Origin: Candidatus Dadabacteria bacterium
Lineage (GTDB): Bacteria > Desulfobacterota_D > UBA1144 > Nemesobacterales > JADFKM01
DNA length: 32,496 bases
Reading direction: 5' to 3'
Assembly: GCA_022564935.1 (NCBI GenBank)
Contig: JADFKM010000019.1
Location: 1-32,496, forward strand
This document shows positions 1 to 9,140 of this stretch, piece after piece. The notes under the pieces were generated by a model. That model saw only the letters and a program-made list of their open reading frames with translations. It was not told the DNA's origin and ran no database searches. The position numbers and the translations under genes were made by a program. The stretch's first letter is position 1, and the number at the start of each line of letters is the position of its first letter.

Positions 1-831
1 GCCATTGTCTGGACGCTTCTTGAAATCGGTCCTGTTTCCTGTCTTGGCCACACCAATACAACCTTTGGCGAAGTGGTTCTGCCGGGAGATACCAAGCGTA
101 AAAGCGGTCTGCGATTTCGCCATCAAATGCGCCGTCAAGCTCAACAGAAACACTCTCAATGAAAGCGCGGCTCTTTTGGAATTCAAAAGCTTGTACCTGG
201 CATATGGATACAACAACCCGGGCCGTTTGAAAAAGTAACTCACGGCTTTTAGATATTCGGGCTTCCCCCTTGAGTCGTAAAAGGCCCCAATTGCGGGCAG
301 AGCGTCATCGGAGTCGTCCGATATGACCCGTACGCAGAGCACCTGCGTGCGGCTCCCCCGGGCTCCCTCCACAACACCCCACGTCTCCATATCGACACAC
401 ATTGCCCCCGTTCGCTCAAACAAGCTCTTCTTATCCCTCGGGTCATGCACAAACCTGTTTTCAGTGAGCAGGGCGCCGGTCACAAATTCCATATCCACAC
501 CGCACTCCGGGCTGTAAAGGTCTATGCCGGCGCCCTTTTTTTCGCTGACAACTCGCTCCCCTACAACTATATCGCCGACCTTTAATCCCGGACTGAGCGC
601 TCCGCTGAAACCGGCGGAAACAATTATTGAGGGCTTGAACTTTTGCACCACGTAACCCGCAGCCTTCCTCGCCCTCCTTATCCCGACTCCCGAAACGCCA
701 ACTAAAATCTGCGAATCATTGAGCCTGCCTTTCACGTAGGCGAGGTCGTCGAAAGTCCCCGCCTCATCCGGCTCCACCTCCGCACAGAACCCCCCAATCT
801 CCTCATACGTTGCAGCAAGAACGGCGATCAA
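1..831 (-). CDS. Nucleoside phosphorylase/nucleosidase family protein, hopanoid-associated (HpnG-like), partial at left edge
   Basis: The reverse strand is open from a TTG at 831 to the left edge (277 codons, no stop). TTG is chosen because an in-frame TAA lies three codons upstream, a GGGG tract sits about 11 bases before it, and the product begins with the family's usual N-terminal strand (IAVLAATYEE). Motifs in order are VGVSGVGIRRA, the phosphate/ribose-loop-like SAGFSGALSPGLKVGD, DMET near residue 147 (the purine/ribose contact of the PNP/MTAN fold) and the acidic SDDSDD near residue 170. The family cleaves or phosphorolyses purine nucleosides. HpnG-type members release adenine from adenosylhopane, giving ribosylhopane or a phospho-ribosyl form. 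The tail ending near residue 235 (FFKRPGLLYPY then a Leu-rich helix) resembles HpnG proteins. The last ~40 residues before the edge look less like the family, so a frameshift near position 120 is possible. No other hopanoid gene is visible, so the specific substrate is inferred. Confidence 0.72.
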   Translation of the reverse strand, partial: MIAVLAATYEEIGGFCAEVEPDEAGTFDDLAYVKGRLNDSQILVGVSGVGIRRARKAAGYVVQKFKPSIIVSAGFSGALSPGLKVGDIVVGERVVSEKKGAGIDLYSPECGVDMEFVTGALLTENRFVHDPRDKKSLFERTGAMCVDMETWGVVEGARGSRTQVLCVRVISDDSDDALPAIGAFYDSRGKPEYLKAVSYFFKRPGLLYPYARYKLLNSKRAALSLRVFLLSLTAHLMAKSQTAFTLGISRQNHFAKGCIGVAKTGNRTDFKKRPDNG

Positions 832-957
832 TCTGTGTTAAGCCCCTTTTCTTTTATAGCGTCAAGATATATGAAGTTTAAGTCCTTTTGAACATATAAC
901 TCAAATAGCGTAAAATTTTAAAACTTTAATTAAGAAACAAGAAGTATAGGATTTACT

Positions 958-1344
958 ATGATACTTGATGGTTTTGGGATTGCCGGATACAGGAGTTTTG
1001 GGGAGGAGATAGTATTCATCCCAGACCTGGGAAAAGTTAATGTATTTATCGGAAAAAACAACTCCGGTAAATCAAATATATTGAGATTTTGCAAGCATTT
1101 ATCTGAAATAGAATTAAACAAACCATACAAGAACTTCAATGATGAACTTGATTATAACAAAGATTTGACTGAAAAAGATATCAAATTCGCTTTACAAATA
1201 AAAAAGGATTCACCGGTAACTGGCCAAATATACAATCGGATTTCAAAGGATTTCCACAAATTAGCCTTAATCGCTCCCGACCGTCAGGAATGTAGATGGC
1301 TAAAATGTTCACCCACTAAATGCAAAAAAAATCAGGTGGTGTAA
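958..1344 (+). CDS. Truncated AAA-family (SMC/OLD-like) ATPase, N-terminal fragment
   Basis: The 128-residue product starts with a strand-turn typical of AAA_15/AAA_21 and OLD-type ATPases (GFGIAGYRSFGEE), followed by a textbook Walker A, GKNNSGKSN, near residues 38-46. Everything expected downstream is missing: no ABC signature, Walker B or C-terminal nuclease-like part, whereas full family members are usually 350-600 residues. The last ~15 residues (after APDRQE) are Cys/Lys-rich and do not look like the family, which suggests a breakpoint or frameshift near 1290. Base composition is strikingly AT-rich compared with the GC-rich genes on both sides, which points to acquired DNA. Full-length relatives often sit in phage-defence or overcoming-lysogenization loci. 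Whether this fragment is expressed cannot be told from sequence. I read it as a relic. Confidence 0.55.
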   Translation: MILDGFGIAGYRSFGEEIVFIPDLGKVNVFIGKNNSGKSNILRFCKHLSEIELNKPYKNFNDELDYNKDLTEKDIKFALQIKKDSPVTGQIYNRISKDFHKLALIAPDRQECRWLKCSPTKCKKNQVV

Positions 1345-1381
1345 ATTTCGTGTCATGACAAAACTAAAGGAAGGTAAATCT

Positions 1382-1498
1382 ATGAATAAAGTTGCAGTGG
1401 CAAAAGAGGTAGCAAAAGAGGAACCGGATTATTCACTTCTATATTTAGACAGAGAAATAGAAAAGCTTATCGAGCGTATTAAAGGCGCTAATTCTTAA
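1382..1498 (+). CDS. Small hypothetical protein (38 aa)
   Basis: A short ORF beginning MNKVAVAKEV and ending KGANS is preceded by AAGGAAGG, a good ribosome binding site seven bases before the ATG at 1382. An upstream in-frame ATG at 1355 has no such site. The product is a charged, helix-prone peptide with no recognised domain. It lies in the AT-rich stretch after the truncated ATPase and ends in a double stop (TAATAA). Reading continues open in the same frame into the zinc-ribbon relic that follows, so it may be the head of a longer gene now broken. The strong ribosome binding site is the main support. Confidence 0.4.
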   Translation: MNKVAVAKEVAKEEPDYSLLYLDREIEKLIERIKGANS

Positions 1499-1501
1499 TA
1501 A

Positions 1502-1678
1502 ATTTTTCCTAATCAAGCAAGGAAAGAGCTGATCGATCGGCTAGGCTCTTCGGAGGGCATCATTGCTGAGAGATACGCATACTTTTGGGTTTGTGTTTGC
1601 TGCGACGGCCCTATCGAGAGGGGAGAGAGCTACTGCTCAAGCTGCCGCGCTTTCATAGCAGGCCCGCACTCTCTGTAA
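1502..1678 (+). pseudogene. Zinc-ribbon-like relic or start-less ORF
   Basis: An open frame without an ATG, GTG or TTG start encodes about 58 residues containing two Cys pairs, CVCC (in VCVCCDGPIERG) and CSSC (YCSSCRAF), 13-14 residues apart. This is the layout of a small zinc ribbon. The frame is the same as that of the 38-residue ORF upstream, separated only by TAATAA, so the two may once have been one gene. Sequence from 1679 to 1801 holds nothing I can name apart from the leader of pyrC. Coding status is doubtful. Confidence 0.3.
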
Positions 1679-1801
1679 AACCCTCTGTATCAATCAAAAC
1701 CCGCGTATGATATTCTTTTCCTGCATTGCAATGACGGCAAGTATTGATTCATAACCGTTTGGATATATTAAAACGCCTGACCATTAAACCTATTAATTCT
1801 C

Positions 1802-2809
1802 ATGGAAATTAAGCTAAATTCCCCCCTCGACATGCACCTTCACCTAAGAGACGGTGAGATGCTCGGACTCACCGTTCCCAGCTCATCCAAGACCTTCTCC
1901 GGAGCGCTGGTTATGCCGAACCTGACCCCCCCGCTCACCTCCGCTTCTTCGGTCCTCGAATACAGCGGTAGAATAAAAGAGCATTCTTCCGGGGACGTAT
2001 TCACCCCGTACATGACGCTTTTCTTTAAAAACTCTTATACGCGGGAGTTCCTCCATGACATTAAAGATAAAATTCTCGCCGTTAAACTGTACACGGCGGG
2101 AGCCACCACTAACTCCGAAGACGGAATTTCCCTGCCCATAGGTGACGATACGCTTGAGGTAATCGGGATGCTGGAGGAGCTCGGCATCCCCCTAAGCGTC
2201 CACGGCGAGACCACGGGGTTCGTGCTGGAAAGGGAGACCGAGTTTGCAGCCGCATACGACGAGCTGGCATCGAGCTTCCCCAAACTAAAGATCGTTATGG
2301 AGCACATAACAACAACGACTCTCGCAGAGCTCCTAGGCAGGCGCGAAAACCTGTTCGCCACAATTACCCTTCACCACTTGCTCATTACCCTCGACGACGT
2401 TATCGGAGGAGCGCTTAGCCCCCACAACTTCTGCAAGCCCGTGGCTAAAAGCCCACGAGACCGCGAGGCGCTGAGACACCTTGCATTGTCCGCACACCCT
2501 AAAGTGATGTTCGGGAGCGATTCGGCCCCTCATCCAAGGGACAAAAAAGAGTCGTGCTGCGGGGCGGCGGGGATTTTTCACGCCCCCTTCGCGCTGCAGC
2601 TGCTCGCAACAATATTTGAAGGGGCCGGTAAGCTGGAAAACCTGCAGGGCTTCGTAAGCGACAACGCCAGAGCCATATACGACATCGACCCCCCGCCCAA
2701 AACGGTCGTACTGGAGAAAAAGCCCTTTACCATACCCAAAACCTGCGGCGGGGTCGTCCCCTTCCTCGGCGGCAGCACCCTAGAATGGTCAATCAAGGAG
2801 GTGTCGTGA
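1802..2809 (+). CDS. pyrC: Dihydroorotase (class II, PyrC type)
   Basis: This cytosolic zinc enzyme reversibly cyclises N-carbamoyl-L-aspartate to dihydroorotate, the third step of de novo pyrimidine synthesis. The 335-residue length fits the E. coli-type class II enzyme (about 348). Visible landmarks are the metal-binding HLH at residues 12-14, MPNLTPP (substrate loop), VKLYTAGATTNS with the expected carbamylated lysine at about Lys95, the metal histidines in SVHGE and MEHITT, and the catalytic Asp near residue 240 in GSDSAPH. No clear ribosome binding site precedes the ATG at 1802. The following glycosyltransferase starts only 10 bases after its stop, so the two are probably co-transcribed although functionally unrelated. 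No pyrimidine-specific regulator or attenuator is visible upstream. Confidence 0.97.
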   Translation: MEIKLNSPLDMHLHLRDGEMLGLTVPSSSKTFSGALVMPNLTPPLTSASSVLEYSGRIKEHSSGDVFTPYMTLFFKNSYTREFLHDIKDKILAVKLYTAGATTNSEDGISLPIGDDTLEVIGMLEELGIPLSVHGETTGFVLERETEFAAAYDELASSFPKLKIVMEHITTTTLAELLGRRENLFATITLHHLLITLDDVIGGALSPHNFCKPVAKSPRDREALRHLALSAHPKVMFGSDSAPHPRDKKESCCGAAGIFHAPFALQLLATIFEGAGKLENLQGFVSDNARAIYDIDPPPKTVVLEKKPFTIPKTCGGVVPFLGGSTLEWSIKEVS

Positions 2810-2819
2810 TACAGCCCCA

Positions 2820-3701
2820 ATGAAAATCTGTGTCATAATACCCACTTTTAACCGCTCATCGGTGGTTTCGAGGGCCATAGACTCCGCTCTCGCCCAAACC
2901 CGCCCGCCCGCCGAAGTCATTGTTGTGGACGACGGCTCTACTGACTACTCGGCGCATGTTCTCGATCTTTATAACGGCATCAGGGTCATCTCGAAGCGCA
3001 ACGGCGGTGTGTCTCACGCTAGAAACTCCGGCATAAGGGCATCGCGTGGGGAATGGCTGGCATTTCTGGACTCCGATGACGAGTGGCTCCCAAAAAAACT
3101 GGAGGCTCAGGTAAGGTATCATACAGAGAATCCATCGGTCTTAATATCGCAGACCGAAGAGATTTGGATCAGGGGCTCTAGGAGGGTAAATGCTCGTAAA
3201 AAGCACCGGAAACAGGGGGGGTGGATATTCAATAGCCTTTTGCCTCTATCTCTCGTAAGCCCCTCCGCGGTAATGATACACAGATCGGTTTTCGAGGATG
3301 TGGGCCTCTTCGACGAGGGTTTTCCCGTATGCGAAGACTACGACCTTTGGCTCAGGATATCAAAAAAATACTACATAGGCCTCGTCCCGGAAAGACTTAT
3401 AATTAAATACGGAGGCCGCAGCGACCAGCTTTCGCGCAAGCTGTGGGGTATGGACCGCTGGAGGGTACGCGCCCTCGAGAAGCACATCCATAACCCCGGG
3501 GAGTTCGCCGGGGGATTTAGTGAAAGCTACGATACAGTCGAGACAAGATGGGCGATATTGACCGAGATCATCAGGAAATCAAACATCATCGCTAAAGGCG
3601 CCGGGAAAAGAAAAAACAATGAAATCTTTACCGAGTTCAGCGCTAAAGCACAGTATTACAGAAAGCTCATACAAGGCCAAGAAATTCACTGTATTCGTTG
3701 A
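2820..3701 (+). CDS. Glycosyltransferase family 2
   Basis: The 293-residue soluble protein has the GT-A fold signatures of family 2 from its first residues: an N-terminal nucleotide-binding strand (VIIPTFNRS), VVDDGSTD, NGGVSHARNSG, the metal-binding acidic motif in FLDSDDEW, and an acceptor-side acidic motif CEDYDLWLR near residue 180. The family transfers sugars from nucleotide donors to glycans or lipids, typically for cell-surface polysaccharide. Donor and acceptor cannot be read from sequence. There is no membrane segment, so it would act at the cytosolic face. An AGGAGG lies unusually far (about 18 bases) before the ATG, inside the end of pyrC, and no closer alternative start exists. 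It is probably in an operon with pyrC and possibly the diguanylate cyclase that follows after 54 bases. Confidence 0.93.
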   Translation: MKICVIIPTFNRSSVVSRAIDSALAQTRPPAEVIVVDDGSTDYSAHVLDLYNGIRVISKRNGGVSHARNSGIRASRGEWLAFLDSDDEWLPKKLEAQVRYHTENPSVLISQTEEIWIRGSRRVNARKKHRKQGGWIFNSLLPLSLVSPSAVMIHRSVFEDVGLFDEGFPVCEDYDLWLRISKKYYIGLVPERLIIKYGGRSDQLSRKLWGMDRWRVRALEKHIHNPGEFAGGFSESYDTVETRWAILTEIIRKSNIIAKGAGKRKNNEIFTEFSAKAQYYRKLIQGQEIHCIR

Positions 3702-3755
3702 TAGTTCCCACTAACAGTTCAAAACTCATACCGTTGCCTGCACAGAGGAGTAGGT

Positions 3756-5003
3756 TTGAAAGCACACCAAATCCTGACACTTTTGATCATCTCGCTCGTG
3801 CCCGCGGCAGTTTTAGTCCTCAACCCCGCTCTGCCCCCTTACGAGAACAATAGAGAAGTCTACAACATCATCACAAACGCCCCGTATGTGTTGTTTCTAC
3901 TCGTAGCTTTCTTTGGCTTAAGGCTGAATCAATCGAGGATCTTTTTCTCAGCCCTACTCCTCGCGACAGGCTACGCTTCCCTGAAAGAACCCTATTTTAT
4001 CCTGTATTTCACGACCACAAAATCCCTGGCGGCAGAAGTCCTCAGCATTACCGTCCCACTCAGCTTGGCGCTCCTGTTTATTTCGGGAGAAGGGAAAAAG
4101 CTGGGCAAAAGGGGTCTCCTGCAGCTTGCTATTGTTATTTGTCCCATTGGCTTAATGCATTTTGGAATGAAATATGGAAATCACATCCCTGAGGAAATCC
4201 TAAAGTGGAGCTTCATGCCCACGTTCGAGCCCTTTTATCTCCCCCAAAGCAGCCTTATCGCCGCGGGAGCTTTCCTCCTTGCAGCCATCATACCCGGAGA
4301 CCTATCCATAAGAGCTTTTATCTGGGCAATCGTATTTTCGCTAATACCCCTGTTCGTGAACCTCAACCACCTTGCCGGCTCAAGCTCGCTTTCCCCTTGG
4401 AACCTGATTCACACGTCGTTTAGCCACCTGGCAATCTCAGCCCTGCTTTTATATTGCCTGTACCTTCTGTACTGGCAAAAGATATATATCGACGACTTGA
4501 CCGGGATTCACAACCGGCGGGCTTTCAACGAAGCGCTCCGCTCGGTCGGCGGGAAATACTCCATCGCTATGGCCGACATCGACCATTTTAAAGACTTTAA
4601 CGACACATACGGTCACGCCGCAGGAGACGACGTGCTCAGGTTTGTGGCCCAATTCCTTAGCACAAACTCCGGAGCCGAAGTGTACAGGTATGGAGGCGAA
4701 GAGTTCACCATCATATTCAGGAGGCAGTACGGCGAAGACCTGTATAGATTTATGGAATCCCTCTGCGGGGAGATCGCAAACAAGGCATTTCACCTTCGCT
4801 CACCGGCCTCAGCGCGTAAAAAGAGCTCCAAAAAGGGAAGGGGAAAGAAAAAGGGGGAATCTCAGACCGTAAATGTGACGTTAAGCGTCGGGCTCGCCGG
4901 GAGCTCAAGTAAACTTAAGTCACCCAAAGACGTCATCAACGCGGCCGACAATGCTCTTTACGAGGCAAAGGAAACCGGCAGGAACCGTGTGGTGACCGCA
5001 TAA
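3756..5003 (+). CDS. Membrane-anchored diguanylate cyclase (GGDEF)
   Basis: The protein starts at TTG 3756, supported by AGGAG eight bases upstream. The first ~240 of 415 residues form about seven to eight hydrophobic segments, a membrane sensor with no recognised ligand site. The C-terminal GGDEF domain contains YIDDLTGIHNRRAF, the substrate/metal acidic loop DIDHFKDFND, the active-site GGEEF near residues 313-317, and SVGLAG plus NAADNALYEAKETGRN near the end. GGEEF is a functional variant, so synthesis of cyclic di-GMP from two GTP is expected. The allosteric RxxD inhibitory site normally found five residues before GGEEF is absent (SGAEVYRY is there). A strongly basic insert of about 20 residues (near 350-371, rich in KK/GKKK) interrupts the domain before the last strands. 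Confidence 0.94.
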   Translation: MKAHQILTLLIISLVPAAVLVLNPALPPYENNREVYNIITNAPYVLFLLVAFFGLRLNQSRIFFSALLLATGYASLKEPYFILYFTTTKSLAAEVLSITVPLSLALLFISGEGKKLGKRGLLQLAIVICPIGLMHFGMKYGNHIPEEILKWSFMPTFEPFYLPQSSLIAAGAFLLAAIIPGDLSIRAFIWAIVFSLIPLFVNLNHLAGSSSLSPWNLIHTSFSHLAISALLLYCLYLLYWQKIYIDDLTGIHNRRAFNEALRSVGGKYSIAMADIDHFKDFNDTYGHAAGDDVLRFVAQFLSTNSGAEVYRYGGEEFTIIFRRQYGEDLYRFMESLCGEIANKAFHLRSPASARKKSSKKGRGKKKGESQTVNVTLSVGLAGSSSKLKSPKDVINAADNALYEAKETGRNRVVTA

Positions 5004-5224
5004 CGCCATGCTCCGCATCAACCGAATGTGTGCCTCTCTACCCACAATGCCCCTATACACAATGCCTAGTGCCGGAGCTACGTTGCGCCTTTAACAGCCT
5101 TTAATAATGCACGCGCCTGGTTTTTAAACCCTCCGGCACCCAGCGTTGGTTTGCCGAGGCATATAAGCACAAGCAGAAACCGATAAAGACCTAACGCTAA
5201 ACACACCGGGACTTCTTCGCTCAC

Positions 5225-6031
5225 TCAACCCCTTGCAAAATAGAACGAAATAATCACAGCGGCCAGCGCCAGGCGGTAGACCACAAACACAGTGTAGCTC
5301 CTGCCCTGAACGTACTTTAAAAGGAACCTTATGCTCAGGTATCCGAACACCGCCGATGCAAGCACCCCGGAGAGAAACTCGGGGCTGAGAGCTGTCGAGA
5401 AATCCAGGTGCCTGGCCTCCAGCGCCCCCGCCCCGGCTACTATGGGAGCCGATATAAGAAATGAGAACCTGGCCGCCTCATCCCTTTTGTACCGCCTCAG
5501 AAGCCCCCCGGTAATGGCAATGCCGGAGCGCGAAACGCCGGGCACAATGGCAATCGCCTGAAACGCCCCGATTACAATACTGTCTACGAGGGCTATCTCC
5601 CCTACGGATTTGACCCTGCCCGGAAGCCTGTCGGCGGCAAAAAGGACAATCCCGAAAAGGGCGAGAGCTCCCGCTATAACAATGGGCTGCCTGAGGGTAC
5701 CGCTTGCCCATCTCTCGAGCACAAGACCCACGAGCGCTCCGGGTACGCTGGCTGCAATGATGTACGTCCCCAGCCTGCCCTGCGGATAGGAAGCGAAGCT
5801 GCCCTCTAGCGCCCCGCGAAAAAACTCTCTCGCAATCCCTGCCCATTCCAGCCGGAAATAATAAAGGATGGAGGCAAGTGTCCCCATGTGAAGCGCCACG
5901 TTGTGGGGAAGACCCGGGTCGTACCAGGAAAAAAACCAGGGCACAAGCACGAGATGGGCGGTGCTGCTGATGGGGAGTATTTCTGTGATACCCTGAATAA
6001 CCCCAAGCGCTATCGATTGAATGAAATCCAA
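5225..6031 (-). CDS. uppP: Undecaprenyl-diphosphate phosphatase (UppP/BacA)
   Basis: This integral membrane enzyme dephosphorylates undecaprenyl diphosphate to recycle the lipid carrier of peptidoglycan and other envelope polymers. It is also linked to bacitracin resistance. The two family motifs are present: QGITEILPISSTAHL near the N-terminus and PGVSRSGIAI in the middle, with multiple hydrophobic helices. A longer frame opens to 6136, but the TTG at 6031 is the better start. It lies four bases after the uvrA stop, GAGGA precedes it by nine bases, and it gives 268 residues beginning LDFIQSIALG, close to the usual 265-275. The tight spacing implies translational coupling with uvrA. Confidence 0.95.
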   Translation of the reverse strand: MDFIQSIALGVIQGITEILPISSTAHLVLVPWFFSWYDPGLPHNVALHMGTLASILYYFRLEWAGIAREFFRGALEGSFASYPQGRLGTYIIAASVPGALVGLVLERWASGTLRQPIVIAGALALFGIVLFAADRLPGRVKSVGEIALVDSIVIGAFQAIAIVPGVSRSGIAITGGLLRRYKRDEAARFSFLISAPIVAGAGALEARHLDFSTALSPEFLSGVLASAVFGYLSIRFLLKYVQGRSYTVFVVYRLALAAVIISFYFARG

Positions 6032-6035
6032 GGCG

Positions 6036-8861
6036 TCAATTCCTCGTATCGGCTCGGCAATCCAGTACCCTTCGTAAGAACATGCCCGTGTACGAGCCCT
6101 CGGTCCGTGCCACCTCTTCAGGGGTCCCGCAGGCAATAACCCTCCCGCCGTCCTCCCCGCCCTCGGGGCCGAGGTCTATCACATAGTCCGCAGTCTTGAT
6201 CACTTCGACGTTGTGCTCGATTACTACCACGGTGTTGCCCAAATCCCTCATCCGCTCAATCACGCCGAGCAGCTTCAATACGTCGTCGAAATGAAGCCCT
6301 ATGGTGGGCTCGTCCAGTATGTATAGGGTTTTCCCCGTGGAGCGTTTCGACAGCTCCTTACCCAGCTTAATCCTCTGAGCCTCGCCGCCCGAAAGCGTCG
6401 TGGCCGGCTGGCCGAGCCTTACGTAGTCGAGCCCGACGTTGCGAAGCACCTCCAGCTTGGAGCTTAAGTGGGGGACGTTCTCAAAAAAAACACACGCCTC
6501 GCTCACCGTCATATCAAGCACATCGGCGATGCTCTTTCCCCTGTACCTCACCTCGAGGGTCTCGGAGTTGTATCTCTTAGCGCCACACTCCTCGCACCTC
6601 ACGTACACGTCGGATAAGAAGTGCATCTCGATCTTTTTGACCCCGTCTCCCCTGCACCCCGCGCACCTGCCGGCCTCGACGTTGAAGCTGAACCTCCCCG
6701 GATTGTACCCCCTCATTTTCGAGGTGGGCAGCATCGCAAACAGCTGTCTTAAGGGAGTGAAAATGCCCGTGTACGTGGCGGGGTTGGAGCGGGGCGTGCG
6801 CCCGATGGGCGATTGGTCGACATTGATTACCTTGTCGATCTCCTGCGCGCCGACGATCCCGCTATGCCCGCAAACCTTCCTCTTTGCGCCGTAGAGCCGG
6901 TTTGCAAGCTCCGCATACAGCGTATCTACGATAAGGGTGCTTTTGCCTGAGCCGGAAACCCCGGTAACGCAGGTGAAGAGTCCGAGGGGTATGGAGACGT
7001 CCATCCCTTTCAGGTTGTTCCCAGACGCCCGCTTGACGGTGAGGTAACCCTCGGGGCTTCGGCGCGGGCAAGTCACTGGAATTGATAAAGCCCCTGAGAG
7101 ATACCTTCCCGTCAGGGAGTTCTCATCCTTTATGATCTCACTCACCGTTCCCATCGAAACCACTTCTCCCCCAAGCTCACCCGCACCGGGGCCGAGGTCG
7201 AGCACGTAGTCGGCGCTCCTTATTGTGTCGGCGTCGTGCTCGACGACGATGACAGAGTTGCCGCTGTCCCTGAGGGCATAAAGGGTATCGATAAGCATTT
7301 TGTTGTCGCGCGGGTGGAGACCGATTGTGGGCTCATCCAGCACATAAGTCACCCCCGTGAGCTTAGAGCCGACCTGCGTGGCCAGGCGTATGCGCTGCGC
7401 CTCGCCCCCGGAAAGCGTCGGAGCGGCCCGCTCGAGGGTGAGGTAGCTGAGGCCAACGCCCTCAAGGAACTCCAGCCTGCTCCGTATCTCTTTAAGCACC
7501 CTCCCGGCAACCTCGGCCGCAGTCCCTTCGAAGCGCAGCCCTTTGAAAAACTGTCCGCACCGGGCAACGTCCATAACGGATATGTCGTAGATCGATTTTC
7601 CCCCCACCCTCACGGACATGCTCTCCTTTCTCAGACGCGAGCCTCGACATTCCGGGCAGACATCGGTGCGCATGTATTTTCCGAGCGTCTCCCTTACCTT
7701 GCGTGAGTCCGTCTCCTCGTACCATTGGGTTAAAATCCCCACTATGCCCGGAAACGTGTCGGTGTAAGTGTCTTTGTAGCGTGCGGTCTGATAGCTGAAT
7801 GTGACCGCCTCGCTCCCGGAGCCGTGCATCAGCACCCTTCTAATACGTTTGGGGAGCTTTTTAAGCGGCGTGCTCAAATCAAAGTCGAAGTGTCTTGAAA
7901 CGGCATTGATAACCCTTTTAAAATACGTAGAGTTCCTCCATGGGATTATGGCTCCCTGATCGATCGATTTGTCCCAGCTCTCGACTATAAGCTCCGGATC
8001 GAAATACGAGCTCGTCCCAAGTCCCTGGCAGTTCCGACAGGCCCCGTATGGGCTGTTGAACGAAAAGAGCCTGGGTGAGATTTCAGGGTAGCTGACGTCG
8101 CAGTTAGTGCAGGCGAATTTCTCGCTGAAAGTGATGTCATCCCCGCCGCTCGATTCCACCCTCACCGTCCCGCCGGAGCGCTTCAAGGCCAGCCTCAACG
8201 ACTCATCAACCCTTGAAGCGGAAGGGGCGCCCTTGAGGACGATCACGTCCACGAGGAGCTCAATGGTGTGTTTTTTCTGCCTGTCGATATCTATCTCTTC
8301 ATCAAGGTCGTAAAGCTCGCCGTCGATCTTTACCCTCAGAAAACCCTGCGCCCTCAGCTCTTCAAGCTCTTTTTTATACTGCCCTTTCCTGCCCCGGACA
8401 ATGGGTGAGAACACACTCGCGCGCTGCCCCTCTCCGAGCTGTAGAACACGCTTGACCATCCCTTCTACCCTCTGCGGCTGGATTGCGCTCCCGCATCTGT
8501 AGCAGTACGGGGTGCCGAGGCGCGCAAAGAGGAGGCGCATGAAGTCATAAATCTCCGTAATCGTCCCAACGGTGGAGCGGGGATTCCTCAGAAACGACTT
8601 CTGGTCAACCGAAACCGATGGCGAGAGACCCTCTATGGAGTCCACATCGGGCTTGTCCATCTTCTCGACGAACTGCCTGGCATATGAGGAGAGGGACTCC
8701 ATGTAGCGCCTCTGCCCCTCGGCGAAGATGGTGTCGAAGGCAAGCGAGGACTTCCCCGAGCCGCTCACCCCCGTGACTACGACGAACTTCCCCCTGGGCA
8801 CGTCGATGTTTATGTTTTTAAGATTGTGCTGCCTGGCGCCTACAATCCTTATCACATTCAA
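6036..8861 (-). CDS. uvrA: Excinuclease ABC subunit A
   Basis: UvrA is the damage-sensing ATPase of nucleotide excision repair, which loads UvrB at lesions. The 941 residues match the family's usual size. The first ABC module has Walker [10 protein letters not shown] near residue 32. Its CxxC pairs (CYRCG, CTNCD, CRNCQ) supply zinc sites, and LSGGEAQRI is the first ABC signature with DEPTIGLHP after it. The second module has GVSGSGKST, the zinc finger CAGCRGDG with CEECG, a second LSGGEAQRI and DEPTIGLHF. All nucleotide-binding elements look intact. There is no convincing ribosome binding site at the ATG 8861. uppP follows with a four-base gap. No LexA-type operator was recognised in the 280 bases upstream. 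Confidence 0.98.
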   Translation of the reverse strand: MNVIRIVGARQHNLKNINIDVPRGKFVVVTGVSGSGKSSLAFDTIFAEGQRRYMESLSSYARQFVEKMDKPDVDSIEGLSPSVSVDQKSFLRNPRSTVGTITEIYDFMRLLFARLGTPYCYRCGSAIQPQRVEGMVKRVLQLGEGQRASVFSPIVRGRKGQYKKELEELRAQGFLRVKIDGELYDLDEEIDIDRQKKHTIELLVDVIVLKGAPSASRVDESLRLALKRSGGTVRVESSGGDDITFSEKFACTNCDVSYPEISPRLFSFNSPYGACRNCQGLGTSSYFDPELIVESWDKSIDQGAIIPWRNSTYFKRVINAVSRHFDFDLSTPLKKLPKRIRRVLMHGSGSEAVTFSYQTARYKDTYTDTFPGIVGILTQWYEETDSRKVRETLGKYMRTDVCPECRGSRLRKESMSVRVGGKSIYDISVMDVARCGQFFKGLRFEGTAAEVAGRVLKEIRSRLEFLEGVGLSYLTLERAAPTLSGGEAQRIRLATQVGSKLTGVTYVLDEPTIGLHPRDNKMLIDTLYALRDSGNSVIVVEHDADTIRSADYVLDLGPGAGELGGEVVSMGTVSEIIKDENSLTGRYLSGALSIPVTCPRRSPEGYLTVKRASGNNLKGMDVSIPLGLFTCVTGVSGSGKSTLIVDTLYAELANRLYGAKRKVCGHSGIVGAQEIDKVINVDQSPIGRTPRSNPATYTGIFTPLRQLFAMLPTSKMRGYNPGRFSFNVEAGRCAGCRGDGVKKIEMHFLSDVYVRCEECGAKRYNSETLEVRYRGKSIADVLDMTVSEACVFFENVPHLSSKLEVLRNVGLDYVRLGQPATTLSGGEAQRIKLGKELSKRSTGKTLYILDEPTIGLHFDDVLKLLGVIERMRDLGNTVVVIEHNVEVIKTADYVIDLGPEGGEDGGRVIACGTPEEVARTEGSYTGMFLRRVLDCRADTRN

Positions 8862-9140
8862 GGTGAGTTAATTTTACCTGCTATGACTAACAATGGTTAT
8901 AGCCGTCCCTAGAGGATCAGGCAACATCATTTTCACCACGTTTGAGGGCACAGGTTCCTCCAATGTTTGCTTTCACCATCCGGGTACCCCTCAATTTTAC
9001 CGGCAAGGATATCAAGCGCTCATGTATTAATTCGTGTCGTTTGAGTGGGACGGCGAGAAAAGCCGATAGAATATTCCTCCTTTCTTAGTATTCTATAATA
9101 CAACCTGATTCATCGCCCTCATTTCTCAGGAGACCCCATA

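Noticed and set aside
5-452. Plus- and minus-strand open frames such as 5-238 (+) and 249-452 (-)
   Set aside because: They lie in the wrong frame across the phosphorylase gene and have no family resemblance.
6032-6136. N-terminal extension of UppP to 6136
   Set aside because: It lies within the 3' end of uvrA, has no family resemblance, and a TTG with a good ribosome binding site at 6031 gives the normal N-terminus.
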